From: Rhizobiales bacterium GAS188
GTDB lineage: Bacteria > Pseudomonadota > Alphaproteobacteria > Rhizobiales > Beijerinckiaceae
DNA: 64,000 nucleotides
Assembly: GCA_900104855.1 (NCBI GenBank)
Contig: FNSS01000002.1
Location: 186,001 to 250,000, forward strand
Direction: 5' to 3'
In this document: positions 24,409 to 33,933 of the stretch, in pieces
Layout: each line of letters opens with the position of its first letter
How positions within the stretch are numbered: position 1 is the first letter of the stretch
Translations under genes and position numbers: made by a program
The notes under the pieces: generated by a model
The model's database searches: none
What the model was told of the DNA's origin: nothing
Seen by the model: the letters and a program-made list of their open reading frames with translations, nothing else

Positions 24409-25917
24409 ATGAACACGCATAACACCCTTCCGGCCGCCACGCGGCGCCGGAAGCTCAAGCTCGCTTCGAGGGTTGCGGCGCTCGCCCTGATGGCCGTTGC
24501 CGGTTTCGAGGCGGGTGTGGCTATCCCCAGCGTTCCTGCCTTCGCCAAAGCTGCCGAGGCGCCCTTGCAGGCCTCGGCCGTCGATGCGCCCGCGGCCGTC
24601 GCGCCGGTCTCCTTCGCGGACCTCGTCCAGAGGGTGAAGCCGTCCGTCATCTCCGTGAAGGTCAAGATCGTCGAGCAGGACGCGCAGCCCATGGCCCTCG
24701 GCGGCAATGGCGGCGACGACGAGACGCCGTTCCCCAATCTGCCCTTCATGCCGCGCGGCCAGGCGCCGAAGCATTTCGGCGAGGCGCTGGGTTCCGGCTT
24801 CTTCATCTCGGCCGACGGCTATGCGGTCACCAACAACCATGTGGTGGAGAAGGCCAAGACCGTCAGCGTCACCAGCGATGACGGGAAGACCTATTCGGCC
24901 AAGGTGATCGGCACCGATCCGAAGACCGATGTGGCGCTGATCAAGGTCGATGGCCGCTCCGATTTCCCCTTCGTGAAGCTCGCCACCGCTTCGCCGCGCA
25001 TCGGCGATTGGGTGCTCGCCGTCGGCAATCCCTTCGGCCTCGGCGGCACGGTGACGGCCGGCATCGTCTCGGCGCGCGGCCGCGACATCGGCTCTGGCCC
25101 CTATGACGACTTCCTGCAGATCGACGCTCCGGTGAACCGCGGCAATTCCGGAGGCCCGACCTTCGATCTCTCCGGCAATGTGGTCGGCGTCAACACCGCG
25201 ATCTACTCGCCCTCCGGCGGCAGCGTCGGCATCGCCTTCGATATTCCAGCGCAGACGGTGCAATCAGTCGTCGCGCAGCTCAAGGATACGGGCTCGGTGA
25301 CGCGCGGCTATATCGGCGTGCAGATCCAGCCAGTGACGTCGGATCTGGCCGATGGGCTCGGCCTCAAGGAGGCCAATGGGGCGCTGGTCGCCGGCCTTTC
25401 GGCCGATGGTCCGGCCGGCAAGGGGGGCCTGAAGTCCGGCGACGCCATCCTCGCCGTGAACGGCCAGAACATCGCCGATGCACGCGAATTGTCTCGTAGC
25501 GTCGCGGGCCTGAAGCCGGGCGACAAGGCCTCGCTGTCGGTGTGGCGTGACGGTGAGACCAAGACCATCGAGGTCACCGTGGCCAAGCTGCCGGGCGAGA
25601 AGCTCGCTTCCGCGTCCTCGAGCGAGGAGGGCAAGAGCGCCGGACCGAAGCTCGGCCTGTCGCTTGCCCCCGCAGGTGCCGCGGGCAAGGGCGGCAACGG
25701 CGTAGCCATTGCTGGCATCGATCCCGACAGTCCCGCGGCCGAAAAGGGCTTGCGCACGGGTGATGTGATCATCGGTGCCGCCGGCAAGTCGGTCTCGACG
25801 CCCGAGGATGTGCGCAAAGCCGTCGCCGACGCCAAGCGCGAAGGCCACAAGACGGTACTGCTGCAGATCGAGCGCGACGGCGCCAGCCACTACGTCGCCG
25901 TGCCCTTCATGGGCTGA
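24409..25917 (+). CDS. degP: HtrA/DegP periplasmic serine protease
   Basis: 502-aa trypsin-like protease/chaperone with two PDZ domains. ATG 24409 chosen for the aaaggag site and the N-terminal basic plus hydrophobic signal (exported, cleavage near AFAKA). Catalytic triad: His144 (TNNHVV), Asp174 (KTDVALIKV), Ser247 (NRGNSGGP). PDZ1 starts near SVTRGYIGVQIQPV and PDZ2 near GPKLGLSLAP with GVAIAGIDPDSPAAEKGL. It degrades misfolded envelope proteins. It is monocistronic here and of normal length. Confidence 0.95.
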   Translation: MNTHNTLPAATRRRKLKLASRVAALALMAVAGFEAGVAIPSVPAFAKAAEAPLQASAVDAPAAVAPVSFADLVQRVKPSVISVKVKIVEQDAQPMALGGNGGDDETPFPNLPFMPRGQAPKHFGEALGSGFFISADGYAVTNNHVVEKAKTVSVTSDDGKTYSAKVIGTDPKTDVALIKVDGRSDFPFVKLATASPRIGDWVLAVGNPFGLGGTVTAGIVSARGRDIGSGPYDDFLQIDAPVNRGNSGGPTFDLSGNVVGVNTAIYSPSGGSVGIAFDIPAQTVQSVVAQLKDTGSVTRGYIGVQIQPVTSDLADGLGLKEANGALVAGLSADGPAGKGGLKSGDAILAVNGQNIADARELSRSVAGLKPGDKASLSVWRDGETKTIEVTVAKLPGEKLASASSSEEGKSAGPKLGLSLAPAGAAGKGGNGVAIAGIDPDSPAAEKGLRTGDVIIGAAGKSVSTPEDVRKAVADAKREGHKTVLLQIERDGASHYVAVPFMG

Positions 25918-26366
25918 GGCGACTCGGATTCGGACTAACGGTCGGCGCATATCGCCACCAGCCGCGCTGCCGCGACGGCCGACATGTCCGAGGCGACGGG
26001 CTGGGGAAATCTCAGCCCGTCGTCGTTACGATGATTTGATTGGCGGACCAAAACGCAGACAAGCTGGTCAACACTCAAAGTCATGTCGGCAGCCGTCCGA
26101 TCCCACGGTAGACTCTCCAGTGTATACGCTCGACAGGACGCTTGACGTTTCGAAGCAGGGTGTCGGCTCAGGACCAACAGATTCTCCAGTTGCGGCGCTA
26201 TACTTAGTCATAGGCTATTCAGAGATCGAAATTGAACATCATCTAGTCCAATAGCTGAGTTATATTCCATCCGTTGGCGACAACGCCGCCGAGGGTTCGG
26301 AACTTATGAGCGCCAAACACATTGGGCGATCTCGTCCCGTAAGGCGCCGGCGAGGAGAAAAGCCAA
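25918..26366. other. Intergenic region, no gene seen
   Basis: 450 bp between htrA and the ABC exporter. A weak imperfect hairpin (cagcccgtcg...cgacgggctg, about 25997-26022, arms separated by gggaaatct-like sequence) could end the htrA transcript. The AT-rich part at 26195-26270 probably carries the exporter promoter. Confidence 0.45.
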
Positions 26367-28160
26367 ATGCGCTCATTGTTGAAATCCCTTGGCGATATTT
26401 GGCGCCTGGCTATTCCTTATTTCACGACGCGCGATATCGGAGAGGCGAGGTTCTGGCCGATCCGCTTCAAGGCCCAGGAGCGTTGGATCGCCCTGTCCCT
26501 GCTTATCGCCGTGATCGGCATCGAGCTCGGCTCGGTCGGGATCGATGTCCGCCTATCCTATTTCAGTCGCGACCTTTACGACGCCCTGCAAAATAAGGAC
26601 GGGCCGGAGTTCTGGTCCCAGCTCCTCTTCGTGTTCTGCCCCTGGGCGGCCGTCGGCATCTCGAGCGCCGTGCTGCAATTGGTGATGCGAGCCTATCTCA
26701 CCATCCGTTGGCGGCGCTGGATGACGGAGAGGACAATCAGCAATTGGCTCGACGGCTCCGCCCATTACCGCATGCAGCTCACCGGCAGCTCGACCGATAA
26801 CCCCGATCAGCGCATCGCCGACGACATCAACCAGTTCACTACCACCACCTTCACGCTAGGGCTCGGCCTGCTGTCGAAGTTCACCTCGCTCATATCCTTC
26901 TCGGTGATCCTGTGGACGCTCTCGACGGGCTTCACCATACCAGGCACGGAACTGGTGGTGCCGGGCTTCCTGTTCTGGATTGCGCTCTTCTACGCTGTCC
27001 TGATCACCTGGCTCACCCATCTGATTGGCCGCCCGCTCATCAGGCTCTATTTCCAGCAGCAGCGTTACGAGGCCGATTTCCGCTTCTCGCTGGCGCGCTT
27101 GCGCGAATATGGCGAGCAAGTCGCGCTGCTGCGCGGCGAGCAGGCCGAGCATGTCAATCTCAGCGGCCGCTTCCGGGCCCTGATCAGCAACTTCCTGCAG
27201 ATCGTCGATTGCCGCAAGCTGGTCGTAGCCTTCACGCAGAGCTACGCCCAGGCCAACGCCGTCCTACCCTTCATCCTGCTGGCGCCCTACTATTTCTCCG
27301 GCAAGGTGACGCTCGGCATCATGATGCAGACGGTCGGGGCCTTCTCGAACGTGCAATCCTCGCTGTCCTTCTTCATCGACAGCTATGCCAGCATCGCCGA
27401 GTTCAAATCCGTGATCGACCGACTGACGAGCTTTGCGGCCTCGGCCCAGAAGGCCCGCGCGCTCAGCACCGTGAAGCCGCATATCGAGGTTGGCCAGGGT
27501 GGGCAGGATCTCGGCATGCAGGGGCTCGAAGTTGCCTTGCCGCAGGGCAAGACGGTGGTGCGCATAAAGGACACGACCTTGAGGCATGGCGAGAGCGTGC
27601 TGGTCAACGGGCCATCGGGCGCCGGCAAGTCCACCTTGTTCCGGGCGATCTCGGGCATATGGCCGTTCGGGGACGGCGCGATCCGTGTGCCGGCGAACGC
27701 CAAGGTGATGCTGCTGCCGCAGCGGCCTTATGTACCGATCGGCACGTTGCGGGCCGCGCTGACCTATCCGGCAGCGGCCGACGCCTTTCCCGACGCCATG
27801 GTGCGCGCCACGCTCGACGACGTGCGTCTGTCGCAATTCGCCGATCGCCTCGATGAGGAGGCGCATTGGGGCCAGACCATGTCGCTCGGCGAGCAGCAGC
27901 GCCTGGCGCTCGGCCGCGCACTCCTGGCGAAGCCAGACTGGCTGTTCCTCGACGAAGCGACCTCGGCTCTCGACGAGCCGCTGGAGCAGGCGATGTACCA
28001 CTTGCTGCCGCAGAAGCTGCCGGGCTTGACCCTGATCTCGATCGGCCACCGGCATACTCTGCAAGCCTTCCACCAACGCCATATCGAGCTCAAGCCTGCG
28101 GACGACGGAGGAGCGTTCGAGTTGATGGACGTGAAGACAGTGGCACTTGCTGCAGAATAG
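26367..28160 (+). CDS. BacA/YddA-type ABC transporter (fused permease-ATPase)
   Basis: 597-aa half-transporter. The N-terminal ~340 residues form an SbmA/BacA-like membrane domain of about six helices, with the conserved WRRWMTERTISNWLDGSAHY and NPDQRIADDINQFT elements. The C-terminal ATPase has Walker A NGPSGAGKST (about 413-422), signature LGEQQR (about 507), Walker B WLFLDEATSALDE. Relatives import or export peptides, cobalamin or very-long-chain lipids and matter for stress or symbiosis; the substrate here is unknown. Full length, no defect. Confidence 0.92.
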   Translation: MRSLLKSLGDIWRLAIPYFTTRDIGEARFWPIRFKAQERWIALSLLIAVIGIELGSVGIDVRLSYFSRDLYDALQNKDGPEFWSQLLFVFCPWAAVGISSAVLQLVMRAYLTIRWRRWMTERTISNWLDGSAHYRMQLTGSSTDNPDQRIADDINQFTTTTFTLGLGLLSKFTSLISFSVILWTLSTGFTIPGTELVVPGFLFWIALFYAVLITWLTHLIGRPLIRLYFQQQRYEADFRFSLARLREYGEQVALLRGEQAEHVNLSGRFRALISNFLQIVDCRKLVVAFTQSYAQANAVLPFILLAPYYFSGKVTLGIMMQTVGAFSNVQSSLSFFIDSYASIAEFKSVIDRLTSFAASAQKARALSTVKPHIEVGQGGQDLGMQGLEVALPQGKTVVRIKDTTLRHGESVLVNGPSGAGKSTLFRAISGIWPFGDGAIRVPANAKVMLLPQRPYVPIGTLRAALTYPAAADAFPDAMVRATLDDVRLSQFADRLDEEAHWGQTMSLGEQQRLALGRALLAKPDWLFLDEATSALDEPLEQAMYHLLPQKLPGLTLISIGHRHTLQAFHQRHIELKPADDGGAFELMDVKTVALAAE

Positions 28161-28501
28161 ACTGAGTTGGCGACGATGTCACAGGAACCGGGCTCGACTC
28201 GTAGAGACTTGCCATGAACTGTTTTTCGCTCGAGTCGCGCAGACCCGACCGGGCGATGATAGAGAACTGATCGGTTAAGCCTTTGCGAGCACTTCAGGAT
28301 TCCTATGATAGCACTGTGTCGGCACATCGTGGAGCCGCACCGGCGATGCATACGATGCACTCTGCAGCGCGATACGGAACGCCGGACCCCACATCCGGCC
28401 TGCATTCGACATATTCAAAAAAATAGTAGCACCGCACTTAAGGGGATCTCAATAAAGCCTCGATCCCCTCGCCGGGGAGCGTCCGCGGTAAGGTTTCCGT
28501 C
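28161..28501. other. Intergenic region with hairpin
   Basis: 340 bp. Inverted repeat aggggatc (28441-28448) and gatcccct (28462-28469) lies 30 bp before the next start and could be a terminator or a regulatory hairpin in the leader. An A-rich stretch at 28415-28425 precedes it. Confidence 0.5.
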
Positions 28502-29080
28502 ATGCTTGCTCGTTCCCGCTCAATACTGTGCATATGCGTCACGCTTGGCGTCGGATATACGCTCCCTAACGTCGCAACGGCACGTGGCAGTCGTGGCGCG
28601 CCCGCCAGTCCGAGGGTTATCAGAGCGCCTAGTTTCGTCCCTGGTCCTCGCGGGAGACTGATCAGACCGTTCCGAAATCGCAATTATTTTGGATATGATG
28701 ACGGCTATGGAGGAGGAGTGGCGATCGGACCCGGCGAGTACAATCCAGAGCCTCCCCAAAATTCACTGCCTTTCAACGTCGATAGCATAGGCAGAAGCCA
28801 GCCCGTGCCGAATCCGAGTCCGGAGATCATCATCCTTCCGAATGTGCCTCGAGGCAGAAATGGCTCTGCTCCGCGAGTGGTCAGCGGCACATCGGTCGTG
28901 CGAAAAGGGACAGCGGCTGTCGATAACTATTGGCGCGCGCGCCGTCACCCGGCGCGGATCTGGTACGCCTTCACCACGCAAAGCTGCGCTGCAATTTGGG
29001 CCGCGGTCCCGGTGTGCAACTATTTGCTCCCCCCTCCCGTGATCTATAACACGCCCTGTGGAGTATGGCCCTACCAGTAG
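28502..29080 (+). CDS. Secreted protein of unknown function
   Basis: 192-aa protein with an N-terminal signal (SILCICVTLGVGYTLPNVAT, cleavage near ATA). The mature chain is rich in Pro, Arg, Gly and Asn (GYDDGYGGGVAIGPGEYNPE, NPSPEIIILPNVPRG), so probably flexible, and ends with a small Cys-containing hydrophobic domain (SCAAIWAAVPVCNYLLPPP, TPCGVWPY). No family recognised. Lower GC than neighbours suggests separate origin. Confidence 0.6.
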   Translation: MLARSRSILCICVTLGVGYTLPNVATARGSRGAPASPRVIRAPSFVPGPRGRLIRPFRNRNYFGYDDGYGGGVAIGPGEYNPEPPQNSLPFNVDSIGRSQPVPNPSPEIIILPNVPRGRNGSAPRVVSGTSVVRKGTAAVDNYWRARRHPARIWYAFTTQSCAAIWAAVPVCNYLLPPPVIYNTPCGVWPYQ

Positions 29081-29119
29081 CCCAAAGTCCGGCTGGAGAT
29101 TGGCCGCGCCATCGCATCC

Positions 29120-29320
29120 GCCCGCTCAATCGTCAGAGCGCAACCGATACACATGAGGGCATCGAGCTCAACGTCTCGACGCTCGCCGACTGGGTGGCGG
29201 CATCAGGCGCAACCCAGATGCCGCTCGTCGAGGCGATCGGGACCCAGAATGTTTGCGGCCGAGCGCATCCACGCCGATGATACCGCTGTGCCGGTCTTGG
29301 CCAACCGGCCATTCGAATGC
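29120..29320 (+). pseudogene. IS66 TnpC transposase relic
   Basis: The translation LNRQSATDTHEGIELNVSTL ADWVAASGATQMPLVEAI matches the core of IS66-family transposases; a frameshift follows and the adjacent frame continues FAAERIHADDTAVPVLA, the next TnpC motif. Only about 65 codons survive, with no terminal repeats found. Confidence 0.8.
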
Positions 29321-29438
29321 GCGAAGAAAGCCGCGTGCGAATGAACTCGCCATGACTGAAGCGTCGATCTCGCGAAATCCTGACAGTGAGAATGGCCGCG
29401 TACTTTTCACTTCCAGTGCAATCTCGATCGTCTTCTCC

Positions 29439-30263
29439 TCAATTTTCTATCAAGCTGGCGAACGCGATCTCACCGTCAGTTATGTAGTGGTTGATGTGTT
29501 TGGTCGCCAAGCGTTCTCCGGACCGATGTAAGGTGACGTCTCCGATGAGCCGACTTCTTCTCAACTCTTTGACGATGTAGTCGCGCTCAGCATTTGTATC
29601 GGAATCAGTGGCGTGGGTGATTTGAAATGTCAGTCGAGTTAAGGACAAACCAGTATCTCTTGTGCCCGCTCCAACCCATAGCGCGCGCTCGTCATTCGGT
29701 GGTCTGTCCGTCTTTAGCCAAAAGCTGGCAGTTGCCACGTTGTCCTCTGAGTGGGAGAGGCTAAGAGCCCAGAAGCGTATGTGGTGGCGCTTCCGTGGGC
29801 TGTCATTAATCGGCTCCTGGAAGCCGACGTCGTGGCTTCGTCCGAATAGATAGAGGTTGCTGAAGGGAGCGGTGGGGTAAGGCGAGTTAAGCACAAACGC
29901 TCGGACCATTCGCCAAGAACTTGCCATCCCCAACCGATCAGCCGTAGACCAGCCTGCCGTTGCGAAGACGGCGTGAAGTTGTTGGAGCGTACCGATAAGC
30001 ACGATATTCACCGGGTCGCCGGGCAACCCATCGCCGGTGATCGTGAAGCTGGGAATAAGTTGACGCTGAAGAATTTTTAGGCTCATGCGGACCACACGCG
30101 GGAGAATAACATAGGCCGCTAGCCCGTAAGTCACGCTCAAAGCGAGAATCCATGGAAGCCTACGGTCCGCGATTTTGAAGACCACGAAGACAATCAACCA
30201 GACGCTAAGGACGCCCAACCACAGAATTAGCAAGCGCCGCAATAAGCGTGTCAGCAATCTCAC
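29439..30263 (-). CDS. LssY C-terminal-domain membrane protein
   Basis: 274-aa protein. Two membrane helices at the N-terminus (about 9-31 and 38-56) are followed by an LssY-like domain with GDGLPGDPVNIVLIGTLQQL, AGWSTADRLG, the YLFGRSHDVGFQ motif and SPRKRHHIRFWAL. The LssY C-terminal domain is found alone or behind phosphatase and DedA domains; function unknown. GC content is clearly lower than the window average, hinting at transfer. Confidence 0.8.
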   Translation of the reverse strand: MRLLTRLLRRLLILWLGVLSVWLIVFVVFKIADRRLPWILALSVTYGLAAYVILPRVVRMSLKILQRQLIPSFTITGDGLPGDPVNIVLIGTLQQLHAVFATAGWSTADRLGMASSWRMVRAFVLNSPYPTAPFSNLYLFGRSHDVGFQEPINDSPRKRHHIRFWALSLSHSEDNVATASFWLKTDRPPNDERALWVGAGTRDTGLSLTRLTFQITHATDSDTNAERDYIVKELRRSRLIGDVTLHRSGERLATKHINHYITDGEIAFASLIEN

Positions 30264-30474
30264 GGTCCAAGAGTCCCGATTTTAGCCCCGCTACGATGTC
30301 TAGCATACTAAGATGGCAGCTCAGACGCTACAAGCGAGGAATCGGCGACACGCTAGGCTCCCGTCCGGCCGGAGTATCTCCGACTGCCTAACCACGAATC
30401 AAGTCACGCTCACTGCGTCGGAAAGCTTTGCCATCTCCTTTGACTGGCGACGCTGCTTCCCGCATCGTCAGCTG

Positions 30475-31548
30475 ATGAGGGTTACACGACCTGATGCGCT
30501 TTGGATCGTGGCAATCGCCGTGGTTCTCGCGGTGCTCGTGCTTTTGCACGAAATCCTTTTGCCGTTCGTCGCGGGGATGGCGCTCGCTTATCTGCTCGAC
30601 CCTCTCGTCAATCGACTTGAGAGAATCGGAATTAACCGACTGGCTGCGGCCTTGGCCATCATCGCCCTATACCTCGTGGGGTTCGGCATCCTCGTCCTGT
30701 TTGCCGCTCCAATTCTCGTCGGCGAGCTCGGGATCTTCATCGAGAACATTCCTGTTTACATCACGCGGTTGCAGACGCTTATAATCAATCCCAACCGACC
30801 CTGGATGGGCAAGATCGTCGCTGAAGGCCTTAGCGATGCGGAAAAGTCGACCGGCGAGTTGACGACACTGGGCGCTGGCTGGCTCACCGCATCTTTGCGC
30901 TCGCTGTGGTCCGACGGCCGAGCGCTTTTCTCCATATTCTCCTTCTTGGTGGTGACCCCAATCGTCGCCATCTACCTCATCTATGACTGGAAGCGGATGA
31001 TCTCGGCGCTCGACAATTCGATCCCGCCTGCACACCGCGATACCGTCCGGGCACTCTTTCGTGAAATCGACGACAGAGTCAGCGGCTTCGTCCGCGGCCA
31101 GAGCTTGATCTGTCTCATCTTGGCTTTCTTCTATGCGGGAGCGCTGACGCTAACTGGGCTGAGGCACGGTCTGATTATTGGTCTCGCGTCTGGGGTCATC
31201 GGCTTCATTCCTTATCTCGGTTCGCTCACTGGGCTCCTGCTATCCATATGCGTCGCAATCGCCCAATTCGGGACGCAATGGACACCGGTTCTAATCGTTG
31301 TAGGTATTTTCCTCGTGGGCCAATCTCTCGCGGATTATGTGCTGTCACCTTATTTCGTCGGACGGCGCGTCAACTTGAATCCTGTGTGGTTGATGTTCGC
31401 TCTGTTCGCCTTCGGCTATCTGTTCGGCTTCGTCGGCCTCCTGATCGCCGTGCCGCTCGCTGCGGCCATCGGCGTATTGATACGATTCGCGATGAGGGAG
31501 TATTTCCCCATTCCTTCCGACATTCCCCCCAATGCCCCCCAGGCCTAA
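30475..31548 (+). CDS. AI-2E/PerM-family membrane transporter
   Basis: 357-aa polytopic protein. ATG 30475 (MRVTRPDALWIVAIAVV) was preferred over the upstream ATG 30313 because homology begins here. About seven to eight helices are visible; family motifs include VAGMALAYLLDPLVNRLER, YLIYDWKRM, and GLIIGLASGVIGFIPYLGS. Members (YdgG/TqsA, PerM) act as small-molecule or ion exporters; the substrate here cannot be told. The C-terminus EYFPIPSD is usual for the family. Confidence 0.88.
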   Translation: MRVTRPDALWIVAIAVVLAVLVLLHEILLPFVAGMALAYLLDPLVNRLERIGINRLAAALAIIALYLVGFGILVLFAAPILVGELGIFIENIPVYITRLQTLIINPNRPWMGKIVAEGLSDAEKSTGELTTLGAGWLTASLRSLWSDGRALFSIFSFLVVTPIVAIYLIYDWKRMISALDNSIPPAHRDTVRALFREIDDRVSGFVRGQSLICLILAFFYAGALTLTGLRHGLIIGLASGVIGFIPYLGSLTGLLLSICVAIAQFGTQWTPVLIVVGIFLVGQSLADYVLSPYFVGRRVNLNPVWLMFALFAFGYLFGFVGLLIAVPLAAAIGVLIRFAMREYFPIPSDIPPNAPQA

Positions 31549-32292
31549 CTGATCGCCGCGTGTGGATCGGCGCGGGGTCCCGGCCCTGATCGGCGTGGGT
31601 CACTGGAGTTCCAGCAAGCTGAAACAATGACTTGGCGGGGTCACGTGCGCGCCGATGAGGGTCACATTTCGATCAGCATTCACACTCCAAGTGTCAAATG
31701 CCTCGCTCCTGAGGACGCGGAGCGTTATGGGATTGGCGGCCGAGCTATCCCTATCAGACCGCATGCGCGCCATGGCGCCCGGGCATCCGCGCGGCGCCCA
31801 GCTCCTGGCGCTCACCCCCGAATTCGATGGGCCACCGTCGGCTACTACGCCGATCCGCAAACCGTTTCTGCTGAAGCGTACTTGGCCGCCTTCCGGCGAG
31901 CGCTCCGGATATGGAGCGAGGTCATCAAGAAGAAGCCGCTTGGGTAATCTTGTCGCGTGGCTCGTGCCCCAGCCTGCCGAGCGCGCCTTTCGCGTCGAGC
32001 GGCGGCGGCTTGCGCGTGTGCAGCCTCTCCAGCCTCGCGCAAGCTATGCCACGGCTGCGCCACAGGCTTCGGCGATATTCCGATTCGGAGCCCTCAGCCC
32101 GCTCCAGGGGGATCGGAGCCCCGGCGCGCCCCCTTCCGCCGGGGCTCCTCGTATCTCATGACGGGCTCGATCTGCGTGACCGAGCCTTCCATCTCCTGAA
32201 ACTTCCGCGCTGCGGTTTCTGGCACGCCCGCCTGCCAATAATGGCGAGGCCGTGGGCGGCCGTGACTGCCTTCGTGGGCGGCCGCCATAGTA
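31549..32292. other. Long gap without a supported gene
   Basis: About 740 bp. A plus frame 31627-31947 ends DPQTVSAEAYLAAFRRALRI, and a minus frame near 32094-32303 reads RKFQEMEGSVTQIEPVMRYE, both protein-like but without recognised homologues or good starts. They may be relics of two genes. Confidence 0.35.
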
Positions 32293-33933
32293 TTAGGCGC
32301 CATAATTGTCTTTGAGAAGCGACTCCGCGCAAATGAAGCCCCAAGTGAGGTTGGGTCCGATCGTTGTGCCCGGCCCGACTGCTCGCGTCCCTATAGGATT
32401 TGCCATGGCGAGACCTGCTGCATACAGGCCGGCAATGACGCTACCATCCGGTCGCAACACCTGACTGTCGGCATTTGTGCGCGCTCCGCCTTTTGTTCCG
32501 AGAATCGAGCGACCAAACGGTACGGCAAAGAAGGGCGCACGCTCAATTGAGCCGAGTGCGTTGTTAGGACCTCCAGCTTTGAACTGTTCCCAGACGCTTT
32601 CGCCTCGGTGGAAATCGAGATCTTGGCCCAACATGCAGAAGCGATTGTAGCGGTCGACTGTTTTCGTGAGCTCGTTCGCAGGAACTCCGATCTTCTCTGC
32701 AAGCGCCCGAACACTTGGTGCCCGTATGAGCCATCCAGGTGACTTCCGAGCATACCAGATAAGCGGAGGTCCCTGTCGCAAGAAGCGGCGATCAGCAATG
32801 ACCCAAGCAGGTAGATGAATCGGCTGTCCCGTGACCGTGTCGCGGCGATCGAGCGCCTCGCCAATATTAAAGTCGTATTCGCTGATGAAGCGTTTCCCCG
32901 AACGATCGACCACGATCGCGTGCTTCTCGGCCTGGAAGACGAGCGGTATTCCGTGCGACTTTCCTTCATAACGTGTTGGCAGCGCGGGATAGATGTTGGC
33001 CTGATCCATCCGGGCGAGTTTGGCGCCGACCGCTGCAGCTAGACGCTGTCCATCGCCCTCGTTCGAGCGCGGGCTGCCGAGAAAATTGACACCACCCGGA
33101 AAATGCTCTGCGAGAAGCTCGGCGTTCCACTCGAAGCCGCCGGAAGCGATGATCACGCCGCGTCTTGCGAAATGGGACGACCTCATGCCACCGGTTTGGG
33201 AAACAAGCCCTATCACCCGGCCACCGATTGGATCAGTCAGGAGTTCGACAATACGGGCATCGGTTTCGATCTCGCAGCCATAGTCGAGGCAGCCCTTGAG
33301 CAGGCCGGTGATCAGGGCTGAGCCTTGAGCCCTGGTCTTGGTGAGGAATCGCCAGACAAGGCGTGGGCCGAATCGCAGAATCGTTGAGATTGGTCTGTGA
33401 TAGAGATCACCGTCGTAGACTTCCTGATATGTGAATAGGTGAGGCAACGTGGAATGACGAATCTGCCGCGCGAATTTACCTAGGATACGTTTGCCGAGTG
33501 GCTTGGGAGACAGCATGCGCCCTCGGACCTTGCCGCCTGGACGTTCCGGCATCGTGTCCGGTTCTTCGCTGAGGGCGAAACGTAGTGGCGTGTGCTTTTC
33601 GACGAATTCGAGCATCTGCGGCGCCGCACGAGCGAAGGCCGTCCACAGTTCACCTTCCTCCGCTTGCCAATCCTCAGGCGACGCAGCGCGCAGATAAGCG
33701 ATCGCGTCCTCCACGCTGTCCTCCAGCCCGGCTTCGCGGGCATAATGGTTGGCTGGGACCCAAGTTCCCGCGCCGGACATGGCGCTCGTCCCGCCAATCA
33801 AGGATGTCTTCTCGAATACCCTGACGCTCATTCCACCGACCGAGGCCCTAAGCGCGGCGGACAAGGCGGCCGAACCTGATCCGACGATGAGCACGTCTCG
33901 GGTCAAGAGCGATTCTTTGAACATTTCGGTCAT
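32293..33933 (-). CDS. FAD-dependent dehydrogenase, KstD/fumarate-reductase type
   Basis: 546-aa flavoprotein starting at ATG 33933. An N-terminal Rossmann FAD motif (DVLIVGSGSAALSAALRAS) and GGTSAMSGAGTWVP, plus the C-terminal GLYAAGLAMANPIGTRAVGP, match the 3-ketosteroid delta-1-dehydrogenase and fumarate-reductase flavoprotein family. It would oxidise a ring or enone-type substrate; the true substrate is not known. The start overlaps the end of the upstream oxidoreductase frame (ATGA), so the two are co-transcribed. Confidence 0.85.
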   Translation of the reverse strand: MTEMFKESLLTRDVLIVGSGSAALSAALRASVGGMSVRVFEKTSLIGGTSAMSGAGTWVPANHYAREAGLEDSVEDAIAYLRAASPEDWQAEEGELWTAFARAAPQMLEFVEKHTPLRFALSEEPDTMPERPGGKVRGRMLSPKPLGKRILGKFARQIRHSTLPHLFTYQEVYDGDLYHRPISTILRFGPRLVWRFLTKTRAQGSALITGLLKGCLDYGCEIETDARIVELLTDPIGGRVIGLVSQTGGMRSSHFARRGVIIASGGFEWNAELLAEHFPGGVNFLGSPRSNEGDGQRLAAAVGAKLARMDQANIYPALPTRYEGKSHGIPLVFQAEKHAIVVDRSGKRFISEYDFNIGEALDRRDTVTGQPIHLPAWVIADRRFLRQGPPLIWYARKSPGWLIRAPSVRALAEKIGVPANELTKTVDRYNRFCMLGQDLDFHRGESVWEQFKAGGPNNALGSIERAPFFAVPFGRSILGTKGGARTNADSQVLRPDGSVIAGLYAAGLAMANPIGTRAVGPGTTIGPNLTWGFICAESLLKDNYGA

